DNA of 64,000 bases from assembly GCA_037962975.1 (NCBI GenBank), contig CM075675.1:26910501-26974500 (forward strand), given 5' to 3'. The DNA is from Clitoria ternatea. Its lineage: Eukaryota; Streptophyta; Magnoliopsida; Fabales; Fabaceae. How positions within the stretch are numbered: position 1 is the stretch's first letter; the number at the start of each line of letters is the position of its first letter. The notes beneath the pieces were generated by a model. That model saw nothing but the letters and a program-made list of their open reading frames with translations, had not been told where the DNA came from and searched no databases. A program made the translations under genes and the position numbers. Of the stretch, positions 1-12,605 are shown one piece after another.

Positions 1-1034
1 GAGTCTAAATTTTGAAATGTGGTCAACTACAAAGTTGTTCATCTTTTTCTTAGCTTTCCAACAAGACTAAATTTGTTAAAATCTATTAAGATTTGAGAGA
101 GATATGCCCAAAATACCAAAACTATTTTAGAATTGGTATTTTACTTCAATCATATCATCTTGTACATATTTGAATGCTTAGTTAGATTCCGAATTTAAAA
201 AAGTGGTAAACTACAAAGTTTTTCCTAGTTGTCTTAGCTTTCCAACAAGACCAAATTTATTAAAATCCATTAAGATATGAGAAAGATATGCCCAAAATAC
301 CGAAACAGTGTCAGAATTGATATTTACTTTAATCATACAAGCCATATTATGTAGGCTGCAGAAATGGTCAACAATCTAGCCTATTTTTCTCACCTAAAAC
401 CTCCATTATCACCATAATTAATACACCTAACATCCCACTATAATTCCATTATGAAAAGCTTGTACCCCACTTGTCATTTGCATGATTAAATCAACACTAC
501 ATCTTGTTCCCAAGTCTGAAATCTTATAACGAGCTAAGTTAATGAAGACATATCTCTCATTTTCTTTCATTTTCTCCATCAAGTTCACTCTTGATCTAAA
601 GCTAGGACAATAAGATAACACTTTCAACCACTTTAGGAATCTCCATTAAGGTAAGAGGGGATAGGGTTGTGAATAAATATGAAATGGGTAGAATTGTATG
701 TTGTTCTAGGATTTCTAGATTTATTTTTATAACTTGTTACTTAATTTTGAAGCTAACAACGTGTGAATTTGACTTTTACTTCTTCATAAAAGTTGTAGAT
801 CTATATGCTATATAAATTTTAAGCTTTGAATGACATGATTTAGATGATTGTAGCTCGAGTTATTGCAAAAATGCTAAAGTATGTCTGTTCTGGAATATGT
901 ATCTTCTATTTTGTGTAAATATTGAAGTTTTGGGAATTATAAATACATATTTAGACTTTGATGTACATAAACGTTGTAGATATTTATGTTATGAATCTAT
1001 ATAAAGTGGTTTCAAGTTAAAAGGATATTGGTTG
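1..1034 (+). mobile_element. Left part of an old gypsy-type LTR, interrupted by Tek-1
   Basis: AT-rich non-coding DNA. Positions 1 to about 340 hold two diverged tandem copies of a repeat of about 187 bp; both contain 'agctttccaacaagac' and 'agatatgcccaaaatacc'. A splice-donor-like 'aaggtaagag' lies near 650. The sequence resumes after Tek-1 at 10403 and appears to end at 12181 in 'gggtgtcaca', a common LTR terminus. The start lies before the window, so the length and the second LTR are unknown. No reading frame is credible. The LTR identity is an inference from the terminus and the general look of the sequence. Confidence 0.45.
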
Positions 1035-3390
1035 TGTAACATCCCTGATGTTTTAATGAGAATTATAAGAAATGGGAAATGATTAGTAAATGTTTTAGAA
1101 GTTTTATTTAATATTTGTTCTGTCTGAGCCAGAGATAAGAAAGCCGGTGTCGAGATCGGTCTCAAAAGCGCGAGCAGGTGGAGTTAAGGATCGGGAGTGT
1201 AGGAGAAGAGCGGGCAGGGCTAGGTGGTCTGGTCCAACTGTTGTGAGGAGAGCGCCTCACACGGGGTCATAGCCCGGATTAACCTTATAATGACTGAAAC
1301 AACGGATGTAGGTAACCAAGAGGTGAGCACGGATGAGATATCCGACCTCTCAGGTTGTAGCTCGGATTTCCGAGGTATGAACACTAAGATAGGACACCGG
1401 GGGGCCGATATTTATATTGGGCCTATACTCTTGCGAAGTATTAGAGAATTGTGAATAATTAAACGTTGAGGGAATAAATAAGTGTAATTGATTTGATAAC
1501 TATGCAATAGTTTAATATAGTGAAATTGATTAAATTTAGTAAGAATACAAATAAAATAAAGGAAAAGACGATCTTGCCCATGAGCTATATATATATATAT
1601 ATAAGGAGATTCTCTTCCTTCCCTCTTCATTATTTACAAGTTACCTTCGCTGTTGGTCTGTTCCTTCACTTTCGTTTTTCTCCTCTCTTAACGCTGAGTT
1701 GCATGCGCTGGAGAGAGACTCCATTTGTGTCCAAACTTCAATTTATTCCCATTCCTGTGATCGAGGCTTCAAGGTGAGTCTACTGATCCGATCCAATTGT
1801 GATTCCCTTATTCCTTTTATTCTTTAGCGGTTTAAAGCCATGCATGGCTATATTCGTGGCTGTTCTCCACTCCTCCGGTAAGTGTGAGCCCAAATGCAGT
1901 CCATGAACTAAGGGCGTTGAAGTGACGGGCTGTACTTTATGATCCGTAGGTAGTAGGTTAAGCAACAGAAGATTGAGTGACGGAGTTGAGACTGCGAAAC
2001 CAGTGCTCAGAGGAAGGAATCAACATAGAGATCAGATCATCGAAGCGTGGAACCAAAGTAAGGGGGGTGTTCGGGTTATAATTAATTAGAATAGGACTCG
2101 CTTCTTATTCAGGTCATTGAGGTAATGTAAACAGGTTAAGGAAAATGTTGCTAAACGTAGTTGTGTGTTTATGCTTGTGCATGTGTGACTGGGTTCATTA
2201 ATTAGTGGAAGATCGGGTGTGGTTGAGTTATCATGTTATGATCTTGTGATATCTAATGTTGAAATGATCAGTATTATGTGACGACGGGTTAGCAAGCAGG
2301 CTACCCGAGTGATGAGGAATTGATATTATTATGTGAAAGGTAAACTGTTGAATGACTATGTGGTGTGGGATGGCCGACGGTATATGATAGCCCCTTATTT
2401 CCGGCTCCCGTGGTTTTCGTGCCCAGTTGAGCTACCCAGTGGTCAAGTAGGACCCAGTGGTCGAGGTGGAGAGTCAAGCAGGACTCGGTGAACCAAGCAG
2501 GGTTCACGGGGTGTCAAGTAGGACCCCCAGCTGAAGGCCAATCCTTTAGTATCCGGATACTAGGAGTCAAATTGTATGAGAGTCAGTTGTGATCGTGATG
2601 AATGTGATGGAATTGTGTGGTTGGTTTAATATAGTTACTGTATATAATACACTATGTTTCGGTATGCTTACTTACGAGTGATGCTTGATGTGTATGTATA
2701 AATATGCATGTATATTTGTTAAGTTCCATTCTATATTAATTACAATGCCAAACACTCACCCTTGCCCCTTTTTTTTAGTAACCAGAGACAGGGAGGGGGA
2801 AGGAGCCATGGAGTCGCGCCAAGGGGGAGAACGGTGCCAGGGTCCGAGTGACTTTGAGTGACTCCCTATAGAGTTATATATGTGTATAAGAACTTCCGAG
2901 TATTAGTAATTAGTTGTGTTTAATCAAGACCGGATGAATGCAAATCTACATTTTAAAATACATTACTGTCATTTACATGTGTTGTTGTGGTAGTTATGAC
3001 AAACCTTTGATTAATAGAACCATTTTCAGGGTGAGACTTTTGGGAGTCTGTATGCATGTTTTGTCTAATCCGGTGTGTGAAAGGTATTCGCTCAAGCGAA
3101 TAGAAACCTCGTTTAAGCGAGAGTCCGGAATCTCGCTTAGACGAGTATGGGCCTCGCTCAAGCGATAAGCCCTGATTCCCTTTCTCCTATCCGTTGTGTT
3201 TAAATTAACTTGCTTTTCTTTTCTAGACCTCATTTAATTAATCTAACTGTGACTGCTGTCACTTGAATAAGTCAGTAAAAATAAATGCTTTTTCACTAAA
3301 TATCGATTAATTTTCATGAAAAGGAAAAATTTATCGTGAGATGTAATCGTTTGAATAAAAATAAATACAAAAATAACCTAGGACGTTACA
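1035..3390 (+). repeat. 5' LTR of Tek-1
   Basis: It starts TGTAACATCCC and ends GGACGTTACA, and the termini are imperfect inverted repeats. A TATA-rich run (1585-1604, alternating TA followed by AAGG) lies where a promoter would be; this run differs in length between the two LTRs. The distal part carries four near-palindromes of the TCGCTcaAGCGA type (3087-3166). Matches the copy at 8053-10402. Confidence 0.93.
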
Positions 3391-3392
3391 CT

Positions 3393-3404
3393 TGGTATCA
3401 GAGC
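3393..3404 (+). promoter_or_regulatory. Primer binding site of Tek-1 (tRNA-iMet)
   Basis: TGGTATCAGAGC lies two bases after the 5' LTR. It is the usual complement of the 3' end of plant initiator tRNA-Met used by chromoviruses and many copia elements. Confidence 0.9.
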
Positions 3405-3619
3405 GGTTCTTTCTAGAGCCGGTGTATGGGCCGATCTAGAGATTGTGATAGTCTTATGAAGATTGATTGTATTTCATTGTATTGAGATTGTGTGTGGCCT
3501 GGCATCGTTCCCTTGGCACTCCACTGGCGTAGTATTCTATGAATATAAGGTAAATTTACAATCCCCTGACTGATCTTGGTTATTAATGGTGATGTGTTTG
3601 CTCATTGTAGAATTACTAA

Positions 3620-4520
3620 ATGGCCAGAGAGACTAGTTCTGGGGGAAGAGATGATTTCTTCTCTAGATTTACTCAGCTGATGAGTAGGACCGAGTCCGGT
3701 CCCACTCTGGATAAATTCCTGAAAAGGAATCCTCCGACTTACAAAGGGGGACATGACTATGACGGGACATACATCTGGATCAGGGATATCGAGCAGGTTT
3801 TTGAATATTTTGAGTGCTCTGAAGAGCAAAAGGTTTTATTTGCTACTTACCAACTAAAAGAAGAGGCTAGAGTATGGTGGTCCTGAGTGAAGGTGCAGAT
3901 GAACGCAGCAAATGAGTCGTTGGTATGGGTGAATTTCCGAAGGAGGTTCCTTGTTAAATATTTCCCGGACAACTACAAAATCCAGAAAGAAATGGAATTC
4001 CTGAAGTTGGAGCAAGACCAGATGTCTGTAGATGAGTACACCAGCAAGTTTGACGAGCTGTGTGATTTTTACCACCCTTTCTCGTTAGAAGGGACTGAAG
4101 GTAGCAAGTGCGCCAAATACGAAGCTGGACTACGGATTGAGCTCCGTAGTGTAATCGTACCAATGGAGATTAGGGACTACCCAACCCGGGTGAACAAAGC
4201 AAGACTGACTGAAGAGGTGCAGTTACAAAGGACGTCCCAGCCCACTGAAGGCAAAAGGATTCAACTTCAAGAGGATGAGTCAATTCTTCCGGGGTGGCAA
4301 GTCTTCTGCTACCTCCTCATCCTCTTCCGGTCGGGGTTCCACTGGTCGATCGGGTAATCCTTCTGGTAATCGTACATGCTACAATTGTGGTCAGGAAGGT
4401 CACATTGCCAAACATTGCCAAGCCAATCAGATTGTGTGCTTCTAGTGCGGACAACCGGGGCACCTCAGGCCCGATTGCGCTCAGAGGCAACAGCAGGGCA
4501 GGACGGATAACCGAACTAAC
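3620..4520 (+). pseudogene. Tek-1 gag (broken)
   Basis: Encodes the capsid/nucleocapsid part of the polyprotein. The ATG at 3620 gives MARETSSGG. The gypsy Gag core follows, with the motifs FKR-NPPTYKGG-like and W-FRRRFLVKYFP (about 3920-3975). A TGA at 3884-3886 interrupts the frame after VWWS, and the frame continues at 3887. A frameshift lies near 4260-4290. The nucleocapsid carries two CCHC zinc knuckles: CYNCGQEGHIAKHC (about 4376-4417) and, directly after, a second one of the form xxCGQPGHxxxxC whose first part is followed by an in-frame TAG at 4443-4445. The arginine/glycine-rich tail runs into protease. The lesions show that no full Gag can be made. Confidence 0.85.
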
Positions 4521-4547
4521 TCTTCTGGGACCCGGGGTTCCAACTTT

Positions 4548-7500
4548 TTGAGGAGAGGCCGGAATGGAGCTGGTAGAGGGAACCAACAATTGGGAAGATA
4601 TGATGCCCAATCTAGCGATGCCCAGAACGCCATGACCGGGCGTGTATTTGTGTTTGATGCTTCAGAAGCTACAAGGAATGACAATTTAGTACAGGGTAAG
4701 TGCCTCATCTGTGGTTATCTGGTTGATGTAATTTATGATTCAGGTGCCACTCATTCCTTTATTTCGGAAAGTTGTGTGCGACGGCTTGGTCTGCCAATCG
4801 GTTTAATGGAGAACGCTCTTATTATTTCCACTCCAACTGGTTCCACTTTCCGTGCAACTACAGTGTGTAGAGAACTGCCGATGCAAATCGAAGCCTGTAC
4901 TTTTCGAGTAAATTTTATCTGTATGCCATTGAAGGACTTAGATGTTATTCTGGGTCTCGATTGGCTTGCTGCTAATCATGTGTTGGTCGACTGTTATCGG
5001 AAGAATATTGTTTTCTCTCAGGAACTTGACATGAAGGACGGGGTGAGCGATGTCCTAACCATGTATGTTGTTTTATTCGCTTCGGAGGGTCGGCATAACC
5101 TCCTGCTATGTGATATTCCGATTGTTTGCAAATTTCCTGACGTTTTTCCGGAAGAAATTCTGGAGTTACCTCCCAGTCGGGAGATTGATTTCTCTATTGA
5201 CTTGATTCCCGGGGCAGAACCTGTGTCCCGAGCGCCATATAGAATGTCTTCGGTGGAATTAACCGAAGTGAAGAAACAAGTAAACGAATTACTAGAAAAG
5301 GGCTTTATCCGACCTAGTGCCTCACCCTGGGGCGCTCCGGTGTTATTGGTAAAGAAGAAGGACGGTAGTATGCGAATGTGCATTGATTACCGACAGCTGA
5401 ACAAACTGACAATCAAAAATAAATATCCACTACCTCGGATTGACGATTTACTGGACCAGTTGCGAGGCGCCGTTGTGTTCTTTAAGATCAACTTGAGGTC
5501 GGGATACCACCAGATCCGAGTGAGGTCGGAGGATATCCCAAAGACAGCATTTCGGACTCGGTATGGGCACTTCGAGTACGTAGTAATGCCCTTTGGAGTA
5601 ACGAACGCTCCTGCCATTTTTATGGACTATATGAATCGGACTTTTCAACCGTACTTGGACCAGTTTGTGGTAGTATTCATTGATGATATTTTGGTATATT
5701 CGAGGTCAGACGAGGAGCATGCTCAACATCTTCGACTTGTTTTACAAGTACTTCGGGAGAAGAAGTTGTACGCTAAACTATCTAAGTGTGATTTCTGGGG
5801 GAGTAGTGTACAATTCTTGGGGCATATAATTTCCCAAGAGGGAATCTCTGTTGATCCAACAAAAATTGAGGTGGTTATGGCTTGGGAGAGGCCGAAGTCA
5901 ATAACTGAAATCAGGAGTTTCCTCGGATTAGCTGGATACTATCGACGCTTCATTGAGGGGTTCTCTCGGATAGTACTTCCTCTGACTCGGTTAACAAGGA
6001 AAGGAAACCCCTTCGTGTGGTCGGAAAAGTGTGAATTAAGCTTCCAAACTCTTAAGCGATGTTTAACGACTGCCCCTGTGCTTGCACTGCCCGATGTAAC
6101 ACAGGAATTTGAAGTATATTGTGATGCATCCAAATTTGGATTAGGGTGTGTGTTGATGCAAGCTGATCGGGCAATTGCTTATGCTTTGAGGCAATTGAGG
6201 CCACATGAAGAGAATTACCCGACTCATGATCTGGAACTTGTAGCAGTGGTGTACGCACTGAAGATTTGGCGTCATTATCTGTATAGGGCTCGCTTTGTAG
6301 TATTCAGTGATCACAAGAGCCTAAAGTACTTGTTTGATCAAAAGGAGCTAAATATGAGACAGAGGCGATGGGTGGAGTATTTAAAGGATTACGACTTCGA
6401 TTTAAAGTATCACCCGGGCAAAGCGAATGTTGCGGCAGATGCACTAAGCAGGAAGGTATTACACGTGGCTTACCTAATGGGTAGAGAACAGGAATTGCTG
6501 GAAAGCTTTAGAGATATGAATGTTGGAATTGTTATGGACGCGCCAAACCGGATGACAATTGGAATGTTAAAAATCTCCAACGAATTTCTGGAGTCGATGG
6601 TAGCTGTACAGAAAGACGATAAAGAGTTACTGAGGCTGATTGATACTCAGACCCAAGGCAAAAATGTGGAGATAACTAGGGGTAACGATGGTATATGGAG
6701 ATTCAGGAACCGAGAGCTGGTGCCTACACATGGAGGCTTCAGGCAGGCAGTGCTATCAGAAGCACACAAGAGCTCTCTGAGTATACATCTGGGAGTGACA
6801 AAAATGTATCATAACTTAAAAAAGGAATTCTGGTGGCCAAGCATGAAGAAGGAAATAATCGAGTATGTGAAATCTTGTGTGATATGCCAGAAGTGCAAGG
6901 TTGAGCACCAACGACCTCCAGGTTTGCTTCGACCTCCAGAAATTCCGATCTGGAAGTGGGAGGGTATCACCATGGACTTCGTGTCCAGACTACCCCACAC
7001 TCAAACCGGATACAACGCGATTTGGGTGATTGTTGATCGACTAACCAAAAGTGCGCATTTCCTGGCAATAAATATGAAGTGGTCGCTAGATCGATTAGCT
7101 AAGTTGTACGTTGCTGAGGTCGTACGACTGCATGGTGTGCCCTCAAGCATTATCTCCGATCGGGATCCCCGATTCACTTCAAGGTTTTGGGGGAGTTTGC
7201 AACAACAACTGGGTACTGAGCTCAAATTGAGCTCAGCCTACCATCCCCAGACCGATGGCCAATCAGAACGGACTATACAGACTCTTGAAGATATGTTAAG
7301 GGCATGTGTACTGGAACAGGGCGGATCATGGGAGAAATACTTACCCTTGGTAGAGTTTCCATATAATAACAGTTACCATAGCAGCATTGGGATGGCTCCA
7401 TACGAAGCTCTTTATGGTCGGAAATGTCGTACTCCATTATGTTGGAATGAGAACGGTGATGCCCTTCATCTGGAGCCTGAGATGATTCAAGAGATGAATG

Positions 7501-8016
7501 AGCAAATCGCTTTAATCCGAGAGAAGATAAAAATTGCTCAAGACCAGCAAAAGAGCTATTATGACAATCGGCATAGACCCCTTGAATTCCAAGTGGGTGA
7601 TTGGGTGTTCCTAAGGATTTCACCGACTAAGGGTGTAGGTCAAATTTTGAAGAGCCAAAAGCTTAATCCGAAGTATATTGGACCATACCAAATACTAGAA
7701 CGGATTGGTGAAGTCGCTTATCGACTGGATCTTCCCCAATCGTTGACTAACATTCACAACGTGTTTCACGTATCGCAACTTCGAGCCTACATCCTGTGTG
7801 ATACTATGATTGTACCGAGTGACTCCATTGAAGTGAAGGAGAACCTGACGGTAGAGGCGGTACCCATCGGCATTGAAGAGCATCAAACCATTAAGGAACA
7901 AGGAGGTACCGCTGGTGAAGGTGAAGTGGCAGAATTTACATTGGATAAACTACACTTGGGAGTTAGAATCTGATATGAGACGAATGTACCCTCATCTTTT
8001 TCAACCGGAACACTGA
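4548..8016 (+). pseudogene. Tek-1 pol: protease, RT, RNase H, integrase, chromodomain tail
   Basis: One frame is open for 1141 codons (4548-7973). Domains in order: aspartic protease with DSGA (4737-4748); RT with the SPWGAPVLLVKKKDG block and FIDD active site (5676-5687); Ty3 RNase H with YCDAS (about 6118) and DALSRK (about 6435); integrase with HHCC zinc finger (CVICQKC, about 6876-6896) and the catalytic D of TMDFV, D of SDRDPRF and E of DGQSERT. In the last 40 codons the frame is wrong. From about 7890 the +1 frame gives the chromodomain-like WELESDMRRMYPHLF tail ending with TGA at 8014-8016, so a single-base frameshift separates integrase from the chromodomain. The chromodomain tail and RT type point to the Tekay/Del lineage; the lineage call is from memory. 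Confidence 0.92.
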
Positions 8017-8038
8017 TTTTGGGGACGAAATCTCCTTT

Positions 8039-8052
8039 TAGGGGGGGGTGGA
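8039..8052 (+). promoter_or_regulatory. Polypurine tract of Tek-1
   Basis: The tract TAGGGGGGGGTGGA directly precedes the 3' LTR, with GGGGACGAAAT about 20 bp upstream, as in many chromoviruses. It primes plus-strand DNA synthesis. Confidence 0.85.
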
Positions 8053-10402
8053 TGTAACATCCCTGATGTTTTAATGAGAATTATAAGAAATGGGAAATGA
8101 TTAGTAAATGTTTTAGAAGTTTTATTTAATATTTGTTCTGTCTGAGCCAGAGATAAGAAAGCCGGTGTCGAGATCGGTCTCAGAAGCGCGAGCAGGCGGA
8201 GTTAAGGATCGGGAGTGTAGGAGAAGAGCGGGCAGGGCTAGGTGGTCTGGTCCAACTGTTGTGAGGAGAGCGCCTCACACGGGGTCATAGCCCGGATTAA
8301 CCTCATAATGACTGAAACAATGGATGTAGGTAACCAAGAGGTGAGCACAGATGAGATATCCGACCTCTCAGGTTGTAGCTCGGATTTCCGAGGTATGAAC
8401 ACTAAGATAGGACACCGGGGGGCCGATATTTATATTGGGCCTATATTCTTGCGAAGTATTAGAGAATTGTGAATAATTAAACGTTGAGGGAATAAATAAG
8501 TGTAATTGATTTGATAACTATGCAATAGTTTAATATAGTGAAATTGATTAAATTTAGTAAGAATACAAATAAAATAAAGGAAAAGACGATCTTGCCCATG
8601 AGCTATATATATATATAAGGAGATTCTCTTCCTTCCCTCTTCATTATTTATAAGTTACCTTCGCTGTTGGTCTGTTCCTTCACTTTCGTTTTTCTCCTCT
8701 CTTAACGCTGAGTTGCATGCGCTGGAGAGAGACTCCATTTGTGTCCAAACTTCAATTTATTCCCATTCCTGTGATCGAGGCTTCAAGGTGAGTCTACTGA
8801 TCCGATCCAATTGTGATTCCCTTATTCCTTTTATTCTTTAGTGATTTAAAGCCATGCATAGCTATATTCGTGGCTGTTCTCCACTCCTCCGGTGAGTGTG
8901 AGCCCAAATGCAGTCCATGAACTAAGGGCGTTGAAGTGACAGGCTGTACTTTATGATCCGTAGGTAGTAGGTTAAGCAACAGAAGATTGAGTAACGGAGT
9001 TGAGACTGCGAAACCAGTGCTCAAAGGAAGGAATCGACACAGAGATCAGATCATCGAAGCGTGGAACCAAAGTAAGGGGATGTTCGGGTTATAATTAATT
9101 AGAATAGGACTCGCTTCTTATTCAGGTCATTGAGGTAATGTAAACAGGTTAAGGAAAATGTTGCTAAACGTAGTTGTTTGTTTATGCTTGTGCATGTGTG
9201 ACTGGGTTCATTAATTAGTGGAAGATCGGGTGTGGTTGAGTTATCATGTTATGATCTTGTGATATCTAATGTTGAAATGATCAGTATTATGTGACGACGG
9301 GTTAGCAAGCAGGCTACCCGAGTGATGAGGAATTGATATTATTATGTGAAAGGTAAACTGTTGAATGACTATGTGGTGTGGGATTGCCGACGGTATATGA
9401 TAGCCCCTTATTTCCGGCTCCCGTGGTTTTCGTGCCCAGTTAAGCTACCCAGTGGTCAAGTAGGACCCAGTGGTCGAGGTGGAGAGTCAAGCAGGACTCG
9501 GTGAACCAAGCAGGGTTCACGGGGTGTCAAGTAGGACCCCCAGCTGAAGGCCAATCCTTTAGTATCTGGATACTAGGAGTCAAATTGTATGAGAGTCAGT
9601 TGTAATCGTGATGAATGTGATGAAATTGTGTGGTTGGTTTAATATAGTTACTGTATGTAATACACTATGTTTCGGTATGCTTACTTACGAGTGATGCTTG
9701 ATGTGTATGTATAAATATGCATGTATATTTGTTAAGTTCCATTCTATATTAATTACAATGCCAAACACTCACCCTTGCCCTTTTTTTTAGTAACCAGAGA
9801 CAGGGAGGGGGAAGGAGCCATGGAGTCGCGCCAAGGGGGAGAACGGTGCCAGGGTCCGAGTGACTTTGAGTGACTCCCTATAGAGTTATATACGTGTATA
9901 AGAACTTCCGAGTATTAGTAATTAGTTGTGTTTAATCAAGACCGGATGAATGCAAATCTACATTTTAAAATACATTACTGTCATTTACATGTGTTGTTGT
10001 GGTAGTTATGACAAACCTTTGATTAATAGAACCATTTTCAGGGTGAGACTTTCGGGAGTCTGTATGCATGTTTTGTCTAATCCGGTGTGTGAAAGGTATT
10101 CGCTCAAGCGAATAGAAACCTCGTTTAAGCGAGAGTCCAGAATCTCGCTTAGACGAGTAGGGGCCTCGCTCAAGCGAGAAGCCCTGATTCCCTTTCTCCC
10201 ATCCGTTGTGTTTAAATTAACTTGCTTTTCTTTTCTAGACCTCATTTAATTAATCTAACTATGACTGCTGTCACTTGAATAAGTCAGTAAAAATAAATGC
10301 TTTTTCACTAAATATCGATTAATTTTCATGAAAAGGAAAAATTTATCGTGAGATGTAATCGTTTGAATAAAAATAAATGCAAAAATAACCTAGGACGTTA
10401 CG
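8053..10402 (+). repeat. 3' LTR of Tek-1
   Basis: Same sequence as 1035-3390 with scattered substitutions and a shorter TA run (8603-8618). The four near-palindromes recur at about 10099-10178. The terminal base is G instead of A, so the normal TG...CA end is lost at this side. Confidence 0.93.
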
Positions 10403-12181
10403 GGTAGCTCTTGTTATACCTTAAATACAGAAGTATGTTCATGTTAAAAACCTGTTAACGTGATTAACTATTTGTATTTTTAAAATTGAGAATTTTGTGA
10501 TGAGAATTAGTATTTAGTGTCTTCATAAAAGTTTTAGATATTTGTGTTATGAGTAATTTAGAACTGGTCTTATGCCAAAATTATTTTTGTAGCTCCATAA
10601 ACATTGATTTTACCAACATATGTACGTTTTGTTATTTTCTTTGAGATATTTTAGTATCCTATGAGTTTGTGATATTTCTGTTTAGATTTGGAATTTTTGG
10701 TCTGCATAAAAATTATAGATAATGGAATTATTGAAACACAAAACTTGGCCTCATTCAAAAATTATTTTTATACCATGAGTTATAGCTAATTTACTAAAGA
10801 TTGTTAAACCAGGAAATTTTCCAGCAATTGGTGATAATGAAAAATGATAACCTATTGACTATTATATGATTATGTGATGTTTTTGTTTGGAATTTAAAAT
10901 TATGGTTTTTATGAATATTGTGGATAATTTTGTTATGAAACTACAGAAAGTGGAATTACTAAAAAAGGATTTAAATTGCTCATGTTATGGCCTTTTTACT
11001 AATGTATGTTGCTGTTATAAATTTCTAAAATTTACCTATGATGATTATTATGGATGAAAATGATATTTTCCATATGGATATTGATTTATTTATGAATTAT
11101 TGAAGGATTATTGATTATTATGGATGTTATTGAGTGTCCTATGAATGTCATACAGTATGTATATTTTTGTGATGAATAATTATGAATGACTAAATTAATG
11201 TATACATGAATGCCTTGTGGTTTATTAAGATATGTTGTTGAACTGTATATCTATGATTTTGAAAATTGATATATGTGAGGTGTCCTTTGAGGACTTGTGG
11301 CTTTCCAAGTGATTATGGAAGTATTAATATCATGGTATGTTAAATTGATAAAGAGAATTAAAGACATTCATGCATCATAAGCATTTGGACGCACCATGGA
11401 ATTTAAGGGTTCCATGATTACCGGCCCTGGTAGGGGGTTACTTTATGATGAGTTAAAGCCTTATTTTTGTTGAGCACCATGAAGGGTAGGGATTCATGGT
11501 TTATGCTAAGTCCTACTTGTGTACTTCGGTACTTGAATGCCATGAAGGGTAGGGATTCATGGTATATGCTAAGTCCTACTTGTGTACTTCGGTACTTGAG
11601 CGCTACGAAGGGTAGAGATTCGTGGCATTATGCTAAGTCCTATTTATGTCTCTATAAGACTTTTTACTGTAGTATTCCCACTAAATCAAAATGGATCCAG
11701 CATGACATCATTTGGCTAAATTAAAGATTATTAAATGTAAATGACCTTGTTTGGCATATTCATTATATCATAATTATTTGTTGATTGTGTTTGTGTAATT
11801 TTACTTATTTTATATTTATTCTATATTTTATCTCACTCTTACATTATTTTTACAGTGCATACTTCACAGAATGACGAGTGGTGAAATTGATGAAGCTTTT
11901 ATGTTTTATTGCTTGGACTTTGACTTCATTTGACTTTTAATGTGTTGTAATAATATTATGTACCTCGTACTGCAATCATATCTATCATTTCCGCTATATA
12001 AATGCATTATATTTTATTCATTCATGACTAGTATGCATGATAATATTCTGTATTTATCAATTTTTATGTGACCTTAGAATTTAAATTACGAATTTCAAAA
12101 TGATTCTTTAAACGTGAAAAATTTATTTCAAAAATTTGGGTTAATTAATTGGAATTTGTAATTTGGGTTTTGGGTGTCACA
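10403..12181 (+). mobile_element. Right part of the old LTR
   Basis: Continuation of the AT-rich LTR-like sequence interrupted by Tek-1. It holds a short tandem array at about 11470-11660 and ends GGGTGTCACA at 12181. No primer binding site follows, so this is the end of a 3' LTR or of a solo LTR. No genes are seen. Confidence 0.45.
11470..11660 (+). repeat. Three tandem copies of a repeat of about 64-66 bp
   Basis: Copies begin near 11472, 11538 and 11602, each with GAAGGGTAGRGATTCRTGG and most with CTAAGTCCTAYTTRTG. A related half-unit (caccatggaatttaagggtt) lies at about 11391. The open frame across the array is a by-product of the repeat. Confidence 0.85.
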
Positions 12182-12605
12182 GGTTGCGGGTAGCCCGAGT
12201 ATTTTTAAAATAATAAAAATTATTGGGAGTTTTTTTTTAGATAAGGTTTTTTTCTTTCTTTCTACTTTCCCTCTCACCGTATGTGTGGAATATAGACTTT
12301 TGTAGACTTTTGTTATGGACTTTAATGATAAATATTTATGAAACGTTTTAAAAATATATTACAAATGTTATGTAGTTGTTTCGCAAAAAAATGTTACGTA
12401 GTTGTTTCATAAAAAAATGTTACGTAGTTTTAATTTTTTATAAATTTATTTTTTTAACTTTTTTAAAACGGGTCGCCCGAAGTAGCCCGCAGCCTGTTGA
12501 GGGCCGGGTTAAGACTTTTGATTTCAAGGCCTGAATTTTTAGTGCCTTTTTGGCCCGCCCACAACCCGATAAAGTTTTGCTCATTTAGGGCTACCCACTC
12601 GAATT
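12182..12605. mobile_element. Possible small non-autonomous DNA transposon (hAT-like relic)
   Basis: GGGTAGCCC (12188-12196) and its reverse complement GGGCTACCC (12588-12596) bracket about 410 bp. Both ends sit in sequence rich in GGGTCG/CCCGC words, resembling subterminal regions of plant hAT elements. No coding capacity. No clear 8-bp target duplication was identified, so the family is a guess. Confidence 0.3.

Larger units (their letters stand above)
1035..10402 (+). mobile_element. Tek-1: Tekay-like chromovirus (Ty3/gypsy), full length but defective
   Basis: The element has two LTRs of about 2.35 kb (1035-3390 and 8053-10402), an initiator tRNA-Met primer site, gag, a pol in Pr-RT-RH-INT order, a chromodomain-like tail and a purine tract before the 3' LTR. 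The flanks are GGTTG (1030-1034) and GGTAG (10403-10407), a 5-bp target duplication with one mismatch. The last base of the 3' LTR is G instead of the expected A. By eye about 30 differences separate the LTRs (about 1.4%), so insertion is fairly recent. Gag has at least two stops and a frameshift, and pol has a frameshift before the chromodomain, so it is non-autonomous now. Confidence 0.93.
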
